Of a DNA stretch of 64,000 nucleotides, positions 25,028 to 34,427 are shown piece by piece. Position numbers and translations under genes: made by a program. Each line of letters opens with the position of its first letter. The first letter of the stretch is position 1. Source of the stretch: Oscillospiraceae bacterium (GTDB lineage Bacteria > Bacillota > Clostridia > Oscillospirales > SIG627); assembly GCA_015064635.1 (NCBI GenBank), contig SVRV01000004.1, positions 1 through 64,000 on the forward strand, written 5' to 3'. The notes beneath the pieces are model-generated. The model was not told where the DNA came from. It was given only the letters and a program-made list of their open reading frames with translations, and made no database searches.

Positions 25028-26800
25028 ATGAAGGGTTTATCAAAAAATGAGATTTCATCCTATTGCGGAAACGTTTTGCCCCTTACATTTTCGGGAGAGG
25101 GCGAGGTAAAATGGTCTTGTGACAGTGATATTGTGGGCGTGCGCACCTTTAGTGAAGGTGAGCTTGCCTTTACAAACGGAATACTTTTGACCTTGAAGCA
25201 AGTGGGAGAGGCAACCGTTATCGCAGAATGTGACGGGGTGAGCTACCCCTGTAAAATACATATAAGAGAAATGAAGCATTGGTCAAATGAGGAAGCGTGT
25301 AATTATTATGCGGGTGACTTCCATGACCATACAACGGACGAGCATAACCATGACAAATTTGCTGTCCGTGACAGCGGCTTCCCCAAAGACGTGATAAACT
25401 CCGTCAAGGAAGACGGAAAAATGGACTTTCACGTCATATCCGACCACACAAAGACACTTAATCAGCGTGACTTTTTCAGAGGCTTCACCGACGATGAATT
25501 AATAGAAAAGGAGCATATCGTTTTCCCGGGAAGTGAATCGGAAGTTACTGTGGTTGAAGAGGACAGATATGGCATTCCCTGTAAAAGGTCGGGCGAAATA
25601 GTTGTGGTAAATGCCGATAATTATTCCTATGCATATAGCTGGGAAGAGTTTTTTGATGATTACAAGGACAGTCCCTTTGCTGTGGCTGTACTTGCACATC
25701 CTCAGGTGTCGGGCTTTTCCGTTAAGGGAATATGGAATTTCTCCCTCGACAAGAACAATTCTCCCCGCATGAGAGAGCTTGTGAAGGGCATTGAGATGGG
25801 TGACGGCGGTGACAGAGAATCCAATATGATAAATGAATACGTTTATTCCAAGGCACTTGACAACGGATTCCATGTGTCTACCACCTGCTCCAGCGACAGT
25901 CACGGAAACTTTGGCTGGAAATATGACAATTTCCCCGGTAAGACTATCATAATGGCGGCGGAAAAGTCAAAGGAGGCGTTTCTCGATGCACTCAATAATC
26001 AACGCTTTTATGCTTGTTCATCGGGAAATCTGAAGCTTAAATGCTTTGTAAACGGCAAAATGGCACCTTGCACACTGGATATAACCGACAGCTATGATTT
26101 TAAGGTTGACATAGACTATTTCAAAGAGGATGCCTCAACTGTACCCGTGAAATGCAGTATCATATCCGACAGAGGAAAAGAGCTTGGAGTTATTGAGGAC
26201 GAGGACTTGTCCCATATGGAATTTACTCTTGAAACCGATGAAGCGAGTTATTTTTATCTCCGACTTGTGGATTCCGAGGGCAGGAAGACCTGGTCACCTC
26301 CCATATGGACGGGCAGAGCGCCTAAAAAGTACACTTACCCCGAAAAGCCTTTGCAAAAGGACGGCTGGACGGTCAAGGAAATGTACAGCGAAAATGATGC
26401 TTCCGTTTTGGTTTGTGATGATCCGCGAAAAACTTGGTCAGGTAAGGGATATACGGCTTCCTTGATTATTGATATGAAGGAAGTAAAAACCGTATCCGCA
26501 ATAGGACATTATGCGCCCTTTGTAGATAGACTTGAATATGTAAAGCAAGGTATTTCTCAATCTGTTGTCATGGGCACTATGGCGGCACAGTATGAGATAT
26601 ATACCAGCCTTGACGGTGTGGTATTTGAATTTCGTGACGAGGGTTTTGTAAGAATTTACGGAGGAGAGGAGATTCTGCCTTTTGACCCCGTAGAGGCAAG
26701 ATATATAAGATTTGATGTGCTTTCCACCGTAGGAAAGGCAACCGACAGAAAGGAGTTACCTCACTCGCCTGTTACAATAGCCGAGTTGAGCGTATATTGA
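25028..26800 (+). CDS. PHP-domain protein with accessory beta-domains
   Basis: The 590-residue protein has a small N-terminal Ig-like region (1-90), a PHP phosphoesterase core (about 98-340: GDFHDHTTDEHNHD, HVISDHTK, VLAHPQ, TTCSSDSHG) and a C-terminal half that looks like beta-sandwich or discoidin-type modules (about 430-590). No signal peptide is seen. It likely hydrolyses a phosphorylated metabolite or sugar derivative. GGAGGCAG precedes the ATG and it has its own consensus promoter. The D-amino-acid enzyme at 26803 follows directly and is probably cotranscribed. Confidence 0.78.
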   Translation: MKGLSKNEISSYCGNVLPLTFSGEGEVKWSCDSDIVGVRTFSEGELAFTNGILLTLKQVGEATVIAECDGVSYPCKIHIREMKHWSNEEACNYYAGDFHDHTTDEHNHDKFAVRDSGFPKDVINSVKEDGKMDFHVISDHTKTLNQRDFFRGFTDDELIEKEHIVFPGSESEVTVVEEDRYGIPCKRSGEIVVVNADNYSYAYSWEEFFDDYKDSPFAVAVLAHPQVSGFSVKGIWNFSLDKNNSPRMRELVKGIEMGDGGDRESNMINEYVYSKALDNGFHVSTTCSSDSHGNFGWKYDNFPGKTIIMAAEKSKEAFLDALNNQRFYACSSGNLKLKCFVNGKMAPCTLDITDSYDFKVDIDYFKEDASTVPVKCSIISDRGKELGVIEDEDLSHMEFTLETDEASYFYLRLVDSEGRKTWSPPIWTGRAPKKYTYPEKPLQKDGWTVKEMYSENDASVLVCDDPRKTWSGKGYTASLIIDMKEVKTVSAIGHYAPFVDRLEYVKQGISQSVVMGTMAAQYEIYTSLDGVVFEFRDEGFVRIYGGEEILPFDPVEARYIRFDVLSTVGKATDRKELPHSPVTIAELSVY

Positions 26801-26802
26801 TT

Positions 26803-27864
26803 ATGCAGTACAACAGATTGAATACCCCCGCCCTTATTATAGACGAAAAGATATTCAAGGCGAACATGGAGGCTATGGAAAAATGTCTTGAAGGCTCGAG
26901 CCTTCGCCTCCGCCCTCATTATAAATCTCACAAATGTGCCGCAATTGCGAAAATGCAGATAGAAGGCGGAGCTGTGGGAATGACATGCGCAAAGATGAGT
27001 GAGCTTGAAGACCTTGTTGATGCCGGTGTCGAAGACATTCTTTTGGCAAATCAGGTGGCAGATAAAAGAAAAATTGCAAGACTTGCTCAGCTTGCTCTTG
27101 ACTCACATATCACCGTTTTGGTTGATTCGGAGGAAAATATCCGCGACCTGTCAGAGGCGGCTGCTTTTGCGGGAAGTGTGATACATTGTCTTGTTGAGTA
27201 TGACATTGGCATGGAAAGATGCGGTGTTGTAAGTAACGAGGAGGTGCTTCGCCTTGCAAAATGTATTATCGACTCTCCGAGCCTTACATTTGACGGATTG
27301 CAGGCATATGCGGGACATATTTCTCATATGGTAGATAAGGATGAGCGCCTTTCAAAAACAAAAGCCAACTATGAAAAGCTCAAAGAGCTTATAGAATATC
27401 TTAATCAAAACGGTGTTGAAGTGAAGACCGTTTCGGGCGGAAGCACGGGCACTGCCGAAATAAAGGCTGTGGAAGGACTTTATACCGAGCTTCAGGCGGG
27501 AAGTTATCTCTTTATGGACAATACATATCGTGATCTGGAGCTTCCCTTTAAGAATTCAATGTTTATTGTGTCCACTGTGGTGAGTGTCAGAGACGGACTT
27601 GCGGTAATAGATGCAGGTGTCAAGACCTGCGGAGTTGACCAGGGAATGCCCCGTGTAGTCGGATGCGATGTGAAGGAAATAGTTGCAAGTGAAGAGCATT
27701 TCCAGCTTCACGAGCCCTCTGTACAGCTCAATGTGGGAGACACAGTTTTGCTTGTACCCGGTCATTGCTGCTCAACCGTTAACCTTCACGATAAGCTCTA
27801 CATGGTGCGTGACGGAAAGGTTGTTGACAGACTCATGATAACCGCCAGAGGCTGCGGAAAGTGA
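26803..27864 (+). CDS. D-threonine aldolase / D-serine dehydratase family PLP enzyme
   Basis: The 353-residue protein has a fold-type III alanine-racemase-like barrel. RPHYKSHK holds the PLP lysine (Lys41), AYAGHISH and SGGSTGTAE bind the phosphate, and GHCCSTVNLHD carries the His and Cys that bind Zn2+ in DSD1-type D-serine dehydratases. Products would be pyruvate plus ammonia from D-serine, or glycine plus an aldehyde from D-threonine. The His-x-Cys pattern favours the dehydratase. The ATG lies two bases after the PHP stop. Confidence 0.88.
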   Translation: MQYNRLNTPALIIDEKIFKANMEAMEKCLEGSSLRLRPHYKSHKCAAIAKMQIEGGAVGMTCAKMSELEDLVDAGVEDILLANQVADKRKIARLAQLALDSHITVLVDSEENIRDLSEAAAFAGSVIHCLVEYDIGMERCGVVSNEEVLRLAKCIIDSPSLTFDGLQAYAGHISHMVDKDERLSKTKANYEKLKELIEYLNQNGVEVKTVSGGSTGTAEIKAVEGLYTELQAGSYLFMDNTYRDLELPFKNSMFIVSTVVSVRDGLAVIDAGVKTCGVDQGMPRVVGCDVKEIVASEEHFQLHEPSVQLNVGDTVLLVPGHCCSTVNLHDKLYMVRDGKVVDRLMITARGCGK

Positions 27865-27881
27865 TTTTTATAGAAGTAAAT

Positions 27882-28042
27882 GGGGAAGGGTGCTTTTTTG
27901 AAAAAAGCACCCTTCCCCAAACCCTATCCCGAAAAACAAATTTAAGGTTTTTGTTATTGGTAAAACATAAATAATAAAATTTTTGGAATGCTCAAAACCT
28001 TTTTATAAAAAGGTTTTGAGCAGGTGCAGGACAGAGTCCTGC
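27882..28042. repeat. Perfect palindromes and double-hairpin cassette, copy 2
   Basis: Three hairpins fill the gap after the PLP enzyme. First, GGGGAAGGGTGCTTTTTT with a perfect 18-base complement and a one-base loop (27882-27918). Second, a 32-base perfect palindrome GCTCAAAACCTTTTTA plus its complement (27990-28021). Third, GCAGGAC-AGA-GTCCTGC (28026-28042). The last two repeat the arrangement seen at 19207-19261. The first may act as a terminator for both converging genes. Confidence 0.65.
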
Positions 28043-28051
28043 TGTAATAAT

Positions 28052-28756
28052 CTATAATTCCACGTCGTTGCCGTGTATCATGTCAAGCCCTTCGGCGTAC
28101 AGATGTGACATATCCGAGAAGGTGAGACATTTGGGTGCAGTGATGCCGTCGGGATTGTTTTTGAATTCAATGATTGTGACACCTGTATGAGTTACTTGAA
28201 ACCCTGCCCACATAAGGTGCATTGGAATGTGAAGCAGATAGCTGAGAAAGGTTCTTCCCATTACGCTGTGACAGAAAAGAGCAACCTTGTCGTTGTTTTC
28301 ACGGAGAATGCGGTAAATTCCGTTTTCCTCTCTGTATCCCAGCCTTTCAAGAAAGTCTCTGCCGTTTTCGGAAATAAACTCATATGCCTTTTTCATACCC
28401 GACTCGGAAAAGCCGTCACATTCAAAGCTGTGGTCAAAGTCAAGGTTGATATTTCCATTCCTGCGGTAGTAGGTGTTCTGAATAAAAGAAATTGATTTTC
28501 TCACACCGTCAGGGAATGGAGTGAGTCTTTCGTCCTTTACCTCGTGTGACCAGTCCTCAATCTTGATATCAAGACCGAGAAGTCTTGCGGCAGGCTCGGC
28601 TGTCTCCTTTGCTCTGCCCATGGGAGATGAGTAGATTTCGTTTATTCCCGAAGCGGCAATTCGCTTTCCCACTGCTTCGGCTTGTGCACGTCCCCTTTCA
28701 GTGAGACAGTCATTTTTGTAATCGGGGTCACCGTGTCTGACTATATATAAAAGCAT
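28052..28756 (-). CDS. Histidine phosphatase family protein
   Basis: The 234-residue enzyme opens with LLYIVRHGDPDY, whose RHG contains the phosphorylated His, and has SSPMGRAKETAEPAA and ALFCHSVMGRTF with the second catalytic His. The branch includes phosphoglycerate mutases, cobalamin phosphatase CobC and broad phosphatases. It is a single-gene unit, convergent with the PLP enzyme across the hairpin region. Substrate not assignable. Confidence 0.88.
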   Translation of the reverse strand: MLLYIVRHGDPDYKNDCLTERGRAQAEAVGKRIAASGINEIYSSPMGRAKETAEPAARLLGLDIKIEDWSHEVKDERLTPFPDGVRKSISFIQNTYYRRNGNINLDFDHSFECDGFSESGMKKAYEFISENGRDFLERLGYREENGIYRILRENNDKVALFCHSVMGRTFLSYLLHIPMHLMWAGFQVTHTGVTIIEFKNNPDGITAPKCLTFSDMSHLYAEGLDMIHGNDVEL

Positions 28757-28937
28757 CTATTTATACCTTCTTCAAATTTATTTTGTTAAGTATACCATAA
28801 TTAATAATAAAAATCAAGGACTACCAACTGATGTGACCTTTTTGTGTGGTACAAACCGAAGTTTGAAGTCATACTTGTTAATTCGAATACACGCTTTCCT
28901 TATTGAAACGAATAAATAGAAGAAGCGAATTTTTTGC

Positions 28938-28961
28938 TTTTGCACTTATATAGGTGCAAAA
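28938..28961. promoter_or_regulatory. Inverted repeat, candidate operator of small XRE regulator
   Basis: TTTTGCAC (28938-28945) and GTGCAAAA (28954-28961) are perfect inverted arms around 8 bp of A/T-rich sequence, about 58 bp before the regulator start. No good consensus promoter is seen in the 260-base gap 28757-29018, and no gene. Autoregulation is a guess. Confidence 0.45.
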
Positions 28962-29018
28962 TAAATATATCACAAATATATAATTATGTCAAGAGTTTTT
29001 TTAATAAGGAGACACCAA

Positions 29019-29246
29019 ATGAATGCGGAGACAGAAAAGAAGATAGGCAAAAACATTCGTGCTTTGAGAGAAAGGGCGAATATGACACAAGATGAGCTTT
29101 CTGTACAGCTTCAGGTAAAGGGTTGCGATATTACGAGAAGTGCGATAGCGAAAATAGAAGTTGGACAAAGACATTTGTATCCCGATGAGATAATATTGAT
29201 TAAAGAAATTTTAAATGTCGAATATGATGAAATATTTGATGTTTGA
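29019..29246 (+). CDS. Small XRE-family transcriptional regulator
   Basis: The 75-residue protein is little more than one helix-turn-helix domain (IGKNIRALRERANMTQDELS, then SAIAKIEVGQRHLYPDE). The ATG at 29019 follows AAGGAGAC. Such single-domain regulators often control an adjacent gene or themselves; it is convergent with the solute-binding protein across a shared terminator, so no target is evident. Confidence 0.85.
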   Translation: MNAETEKKIGKNIRALRERANMTQDELSVQLQVKGCDITRSAIAKIEVGQRHLYPDEIILIKEILNVEYDEIFDV

Positions 29247-29259
29247 TTCAAAAACAACG

Positions 29260-29303
29260 AAGAGCTAAGATATCTTTTGATTGGGATATCTTAGCTCTTT
29301 TTG
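29260..29303. terminator. Bidirectional terminator
   Basis: AAGAGCTAAGATATC (29260-29274) pairs perfectly with GATATCTTAGCTCTT (29285-29299), followed by TTTGATT. It separates two convergent genes. Confidence 0.85.
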
Positions 29304-29331
29304 ATTATGTCTAAAATGAGTAAGCTTAATT

Positions 29332-30810
29332 TTAGTTCAGCTTATCAAGAGCCTTTATAACCTTTTTGTAGTGAATCTTAGCCTTGGGGTACTGCTTCTG
29401 ATAAGCAGATTCAAAGTTGCTGCTTCCGCTCTTCATCATAGTTTCAAGCATAAAGCCGAAGCCTTCGAAGCCGCCATACATATATCCGAATTCAAAGGTA
29501 CGAGCATCAATTATCATATCAAGTACTTCCTTTGATTCGTTATCACGGAGATATCTTGTTTTAAGGGCGATTTCGTAGAAGGTTGGAACTATTGTCTTGT
29601 AGGATTCTGCAGAGAGTGCTTCGATGATTGTACCTACAAATTCCTTGTCCTTGATGGTCTTGGGAACAACCATTGAGGTATGCTCACCACCGGGAAGTGC
29701 GAAGTAATCTTTCTGGTTTTCATCGTACTTGGGTACGGGGAGGATTCCGTAATCGTCCTCGAAGTTTCTCAGTCCTTCGCCAAGGGCTGTGTTTATAATA
29801 TATGTGGTGAAAATAGATTTTCTGTCAAGGAACATCTGTACACCGTTGGTCAGATTGTTTGAATCGCCGTCCTTGATGTCGTAGTATACACCCTGAGTGT
29901 TGTAGAGAAGGTCGTAGATTCTGGTAAAGATGTTATTTACCTTGTCTGTCTTGACTGCAATCTGAGGAATTCCGTCCTCGTCCTTCTTTGTGGTGGGATT
30001 GTCAAACGCCCAGAGCCACTGACCTACTGCGAGACCGTGAATTTGCGAGTATCCGTAGAAGTCACCCTGTGACTTTTCGCCGTCACCGTCTTCGTCTACG
30101 TATATGTCCTTGATCATTTCATAGAACACATCGTATGTCCAATCTCCGTCAAGGGCAAGCTTGTAAAGGTTGCCAAGGTCATAGGTGTTTGCAAGAGTCT
30201 TGTTGAAGAACATTACGTAGCTGTAATAGATTGAAGAGAAGCTGAAGTCTGAAATTGCAACAACGCACTTTCCGTCATAGGTAAGCTCTGTTGAGTTATC
30301 ATCGGGCCACCAGGGCTTTGAAAAGTCAACGTGGGGAAGGTCGTACCAGTTAAGGAAAAGGTTCTTTATTACAAGGCTTCCCACAGATGCTGTGTGAGCG
30401 CAAAGAAGGTCAAATTCGTCTGAACCCGACATTACGTTTTTTGAAGCGTAGGTGTTCATCTCTGTATATCCCGCAGTGTAAACTACGTCTACCTTACAGT
30501 TGAAGCGGTCCTCTACTCTCTTGTTTCTTTCGGCTGTAGCATCCTTTATAAGGTCACCCTTGTTTACCTGCTCATCGTCTACAACGAAGTCATGAGGTCT
30601 GTGGGTAACGATTCTGAAGGTCTTTCCTCCAAAATCATTATCTTCGAGTCCGTCCTCAACAGCCGCACGCTCTGCGAATATATCACCGTCATCATTTGAT
30701 ACGGTTTTATCTTTTTCTGTTGAAGGTTTTTTGGTTTCTTCCTGCTTTGTACAGGCAACAACGCTTACAAGCATAGTGAGCAGCAAAACAAATGCCAAGA
30801 TTCTTTTCAT
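29332..30810 (-). CDS. Extracellular solute-binding lipoprotein (ABC importer type)
   Basis: The 492-residue protein has a lipoprotein signal peptide MKRILAFVLLLTMLVSVVAC with cleavage before Cys20, so it is anchored on the outer face of the membrane. A charged linker rich in Lys, Glu and Asp follows, then a family 1 solute-binding fold like those for oligosaccharides. No ABC permease or ATPase gene is near, so it must work with a distant transporter. An isolated binding protein of this size may also act as a sensor. Confidence 0.82.
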   Translation of the reverse strand: MKRILAFVLLLTMLVSVVACTKQEETKKPSTEKDKTVSNDDGDIFAERAAVEDGLEDNDFGGKTFRIVTHRPHDFVVDDEQVNKGDLIKDATAERNKRVEDRFNCKVDVVYTAGYTEMNTYASKNVMSGSDEFDLLCAHTASVGSLVIKNLFLNWYDLPHVDFSKPWWPDDNSTELTYDGKCVVAISDFSFSSIYYSYVMFFNKTLANTYDLGNLYKLALDGDWTYDVFYEMIKDIYVDEDGDGEKSQGDFYGYSQIHGLAVGQWLWAFDNPTTKKDEDGIPQIAVKTDKVNNIFTRIYDLLYNTQGVYYDIKDGDSNNLTNGVQMFLDRKSIFTTYIINTALGEGLRNFEDDYGILPVPKYDENQKDYFALPGGEHTSMVVPKTIKDKEFVGTIIEALSAESYKTIVPTFYEIALKTRYLRDNESKEVLDMIIDARTFEFGYMYGGFEGFGFMLETMMKSGSSNFESAYQKQYPKAKIHYKKVIKALDKLN

Positions 30811-30924
30811 AATACTCTCCTTTTATCCGTATATTTGCTTACGACTCATTATATATTAAAAAAACGGTAAATTCCTTAAATATTTTGACCTGCATAGGCG
30901 GTTTTCTTTGTTTTTTTGATTTTC

Positions 30925-31782
30925 TTACAATTTCTCTATAATCTCATCAAGCTTCTTTACACTGTCGCAAAGGTTTTTTACCTTTGTTTCGATATCCTCA
31001 GCGGATTTTATGTATGCATCGCACTCAAGAGTGAGATATCCGCCGTAATTTATTTCCTTCAACGCCTTTGCCACACCGTTGAAGTCTATATTCATAGAGA
31101 AGGGTATCTGATGCGAATCGTGCCATTTGTCATTATCGTGAATGTGAAGCGCTTGCACCTTGTCGCCCAGTGCACGTATCAGCTCGGGTGCAGATACCAT
31201 ATCACCCATCATTTCGGCGTGACCGATATCCACGCAGGCTACAAGATAGTCGTCGTTTACCAGGTCAAGATGCGCCTTGAAGCTCTCTGCGGTGGCACAT
31301 ACGGCAAAGCTTGCCTTGTTTGCTTCCACGTCCCACGCCCACATGTTTTCGGTTGCGATTTTTACACCGTACTCTTTGGCGAAAGGAAGCAGCTCGTTGT
31401 ACATTTCGGCATTTTCTGCCGCTGTTCTGCGGTTGTCGGGATGTATTACGCAGATATTGCCACCCGCCTCGGCTGTACATTCGATAGAACGCTTGAAATA
31501 ATCCTGAATCTCCTTCACGTGAGATGGGAAGGGTGCGTGTGATTGATTACAGTGTATTCCGTTGTCAAGTCCTACCTGCTTGAGCCTTCTGACAAACGGG
31601 AGGTAGTTCGAGCTCCTGAAGGGACAGTCCTTGTCCAGGACAATACCCTTGTTCCAATCGAATGTGAAATATGCGCTCATGGAAAAGTCCCAGGCGTCAA
31701 AGCCTGCCTTTGCCACGAGTTCAATTGCTTTTTCTTCACCAACCTGTCGGTAGATGCTGGCTATCTCTGTAGAAGTTTTCAT
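30925..31782 (-). CDS. Sugar phosphate isomerase/epimerase (xylose isomerase-like TIM barrel)
   Basis: The 285-residue protein shows the AP-endonuclease-2 type barrel: KAGFDAWDFSM near the start, ATENMWAWD, CVDIGHAEMMGD, ALHIHDND and TLECDAY, which supply metal ligands Glu, Asp, His and Glu. It probably isomerises or dehydrates a sugar or polyol. AAGGAGAT precedes the ATG. Upstream lies the hairpin-array region. Sugar not known. Confidence 0.88.
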   Translation of the reverse strand: MKTSTEIASIYRQVGEEKAIELVAKAGFDAWDFSMSAYFTFDWNKGIVLDKDCPFRSSNYLPFVRRLKQVGLDNGIHCNQSHAPFPSHVKEIQDYFKRSIECTAEAGGNICVIHPDNRRTAAENAEMYNELLPFAKEYGVKIATENMWAWDVEANKASFAVCATAESFKAHLDLVNDDYLVACVDIGHAEMMGDMVSAPELIRALGDKVQALHIHDNDKWHDSHQIPFSMNIDFNGVAKALKEINYGGYLTLECDAYIKSAEDIETKVKNLCDSVKKLDEIIEKL

Positions 31783-32428
31783 TATATATCTCCTTTTTGT
31801 TTAGTTATCTCACGGTGTGTCTTTTGGGTGAAAACCGAAAATGAAAGTTTATCTTTATTTTCGGCTATGTTCTCACCTTTGTTATACAGTGCGAACACAT
31901 CTCTCCCAAAAGCAATTTTTCTTTTGTTGAAAACCTTCGGTTTTCTCCATCTCATGAAAATTTCATTTTCTTCGCGTGTTGCTCGGACTGCTGTACACTT
32001 GTACAGCGACGCCTTCGCACTCCGCGATTTACCCTCCAAAACTCCCACCTTTTGAAATTTTATCGTCTTTTTTTGCAATACTTCGCTTTCTACTCGGCTC
32101 ACTTTCGTTGCTTTACCTATGTAAAGCTTCCTCTGTTCGCTCGTGAGCGCTTTGTCTTGCAAAAAATACTTCAAAATTTAGGTTTCAGGCACGGTGTATC
32201 TTTTGGGTGTAAATCCAAACAATGCACAGTGCAAGGTGCAAGGTGCACAATTAAGGAAGATTTTGCGAAAGCAAAATCAACCATAACGTTTGCAAAGCAA
32301 ACATTTCATGTGACTTCAGTCACATTTCACTCACCGAAGGTGAATTTCACGTTTTGACAACGTCAAAACATTTCACTGCATAACGCACGGCGTTATGCTC
32401 TGCTCCCTCGTTTCATAGTGCGAACAAA
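31783..32428. repeat. Mosaic hairpin-array intergenic region, copy A
   Basis: These 646 bases hold no credible gene. The segment TTAGTTATCTCACGGTGTGT and the next 16 bases (31801-31836) recur at 47975-48010, and a variant starts at 32190. Bases 32215-32350 match 48010-48145 at 135 of 136 positions. Within them are back-to-back hairpins: GATTTTGC-GAAA-GCAAAATC, GTTTGC-AAA-GCAAAC, ATGTGACT-TC-AGTCACAT and TCACC-GAA-GGTGA, followed by TTTTGAC-AAC-GTCAAAA and CATAACGC-ACG-GCGTTATG. The left half has other palindromes, such as CTGTACACTTGTACAG. Hairpins are spaced by ATTTCA-like linkers. Confidence 0.85.
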
Positions 32429-34414
32429 TCATTTCCAAAACTCTGTGTTTTCGAGCTGTTCGACGGCGTAAAGTCTGAACGCGCCGCACCAGGCGGAAAG
32501 GCAATCGTTGAAATGTCCTCTTTCCTCGCAGGTGGGACGGTATTTTGTCCATCTGCACTGGAAAAAGCCTTCGTTTTGACTTCCTACGGGTCTTATTTGT
32601 CCGTGGAACTCTTGTCTTTCTTCGGTGGCAATTCCCATTATGGCATTGCTCCAGAAGATTTTGGCTGTTTTCAGCCAGACCTTATTTTTTGTTATCTCAT
32701 ACAGCTTCCAAAGGTCGGGTACAACAATAGATGCCCATGCATCTATTGCGTTATGCTCGGCGGAGATGGCGGTGCCTCCCACGGTGTTGTAGCCGTAGAT
32801 GTTGAAGTCACTGTCCTCTTCGGTGATAACGTTGTAAAAGAACATCCATGAAATGAAATAATATGCCGCTTTTTTTGCTCTGTCAAGATATATTTCTTTG
32901 CCCGTTATCTCGTAAAGCATAAGGGACGACTTGATAAAGGGATAGGATGATTCCTTGTCAACTGAATTGCAGTCAAGCGCTCCCGCAAGGCAAACAAAGC
33001 TGTCAAGGTCACGCTTGTAGTAAATGTCGTGAGCTTTTATAGCACATTCCAGATACCTTTCGTCCTTTGTTGCCGAGTAAACGTAGAGCATACCGAGAAG
33101 TGCAAATCCGCCTACGGTGCCGCCCTTGTCGATACATTCTCCGTCAATACTCCATATTTTTCCGAAGGCGTTCTCAGAGTCAAAGCTATTCACGAAGAAA
33201 TCGGCAAGCTTTTTGGCAAAGCTTAAATACTCGGGGCGCTCTACCCCATTCTTCTTTAATAAACTGTACATTTCCACTGCTTCACGCATTGCCCAGCCCA
33301 TGTTGCAGGTGTCAACTGTTTTGTGCTCCGGCTTGAGGTCGGTGTAATTCTTTTCAAACAGAGAGTAAAGCAGACCGTTTTCCTTTTGGGTTGCTACCCA
33401 CGAATCGAATATTCCGATCGCTGTTTGCAAAAGCTCATGGTCGCCTTTCTTCAGCCCTTCTCTTGCAAGGTGACGGGCATTGAGCATTCCCTGGTCTGCC
33501 CATCCGCATTCAAAACGCTCGTGAGTGACAAGCTTTGTGTTTTCGGGGTTTCGAAGAAGCTCGGCAAGAGCCTCATCCGAGAGCAGTCCGCAGCTCATCC
33601 TGGAGTAGGCGTTGGGGGCATAGTGTGTTATTATCATATCGTGCCCCTGATATTTGTACAAAAGGGATTTTATGTAGGAAATACCGAGACGGTGTGTTTC
33701 CTCGGAAGTCATTACGGGTGGATTTTCCGCCTTGAAAACAGAATACAATACGTCAATGAGGTTTGCTGTGGTGTAATTCTTCCACATGGGAGTGCACGCA
33801 AAGGCAAACACTGTCAGAGTAACGCTTTCCTTGGGTTGAAGGGTGAAGTATCTGTCATAGCGGTCGGTCATTCTGTTTTTACCCGTGTAGCTCACGGGTG
33901 CTTCGGTTACGGGGTGATATATTCTGTGTCGGAAGGTGCCGTCGCCGTGTTTAATGAGAGAGCAGGCACTTTCAAGACTTGCTCTGTCTTTGTCCGAGGC
34001 GAAGAGGGCAAAGCCTTTATCGGTATTTTCGGAAATTGTGCAGGAGGGAATACCCATTCTGTCATAGGCGAATATCCAAGGCTTTCCTTCGTACTCAAGT
34101 CCTCTTGGGGTGGCATCCTTTCCTATGGGGTTGCCATTGTATATGAGGCAGGGAAACACATATTGATCGGGTGTAAAAAGAGTGGTGGCTTCAAAAATGC
34201 TTTTGAAAACCTTTGCCGTCCCGGAGGTGTTTGTAATTGTTCTCTTTATTTCAATAATTCCGTTTTTGAGGTCTGTGATTTTGTCCGATATATCATAATC
34301 GGGGATGGAATAGATGATTGAGTCTTTACTGCTGCTTTTTACCTCGGCGGTAATTTCCTTTCCGTTTTCCTCTATTATGGCAGGAGAAAGTACAGCCGTA
34401 TCAAATATATTCAT
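32429..34414 (-). CDS. Glycosidase-like protein with alpha/alpha-barrel core
   Basis: The 661-residue protein has a beta-rich N-terminal half (about 1-220, ending in ESVTLTVFAFA) and a helical half with repeated hairpin pairs (WADQGMLNARHLAR, CNMGWAMREAVEMY, KAAYYFISW) like six-hairpin glycosidases. I do not recognise a specific GH family. No signal peptide is seen, so it would act inside the cell. The ATG at 34414 is chosen because AAGGAG lies nine bases before it. It follows recG by 14 bases and may be cotranscribed with it. Its stop lies at the edge of the hairpin array. Confidence 0.65.
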   Translation of the reverse strand: MNIFDTAVLSPAIIEENGKEITAEVKSSSKDSIIYSIPDYDISDKITDLKNGIIEIKRTITNTSGTAKVFKSIFEATTLFTPDQYVFPCLIYNGNPIGKDATPRGLEYEGKPWIFAYDRMGIPSCTISENTDKGFALFASDKDRASLESACSLIKHGDGTFRHRIYHPVTEAPVSYTGKNRMTDRYDRYFTLQPKESVTLTVFAFACTPMWKNYTTANLIDVLYSVFKAENPPVMTSEETHRLGISYIKSLLYKYQGHDMIITHYAPNAYSRMSCGLLSDEALAELLRNPENTKLVTHERFECGWADQGMLNARHLAREGLKKGDHELLQTAIGIFDSWVATQKENGLLYSLFEKNYTDLKPEHKTVDTCNMGWAMREAVEMYSLLKKNGVERPEYLSFAKKLADFFVNSFDSENAFGKIWSIDGECIDKGGTVGGFALLGMLYVYSATKDERYLECAIKAHDIYYKRDLDSFVCLAGALDCNSVDKESSYPFIKSSLMLYEITGKEIYLDRAKKAAYYFISWMFFYNVITEEDSDFNIYGYNTVGGTAISAEHNAIDAWASIVVPDLWKLYEITKNKVWLKTAKIFWSNAIMGIATEERQEFHGQIRPVGSQNEGFFQCRWTKYRPTCEERGHFNDCLSAWCGAFRLYAVEQLENTEFWK

Positions 34415-34427
34415 TTTTAACAACTCC

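Noticed and set aside
31782-32174. A 130-codon minus-strand frame inside hairpin array copy A
   Set aside because: It begins with TTG without a ribosome site, is rich in Lys from A/T-rich repeats, and reads through several palindromes. It is most likely a chance frame in repeat DNA.
31801-32420. A CRISPR array in the hairpin repeat region
   Set aside because: There is no regular direct repeat with unique spacers of constant length, and no cas gene. The units are different palindromes.
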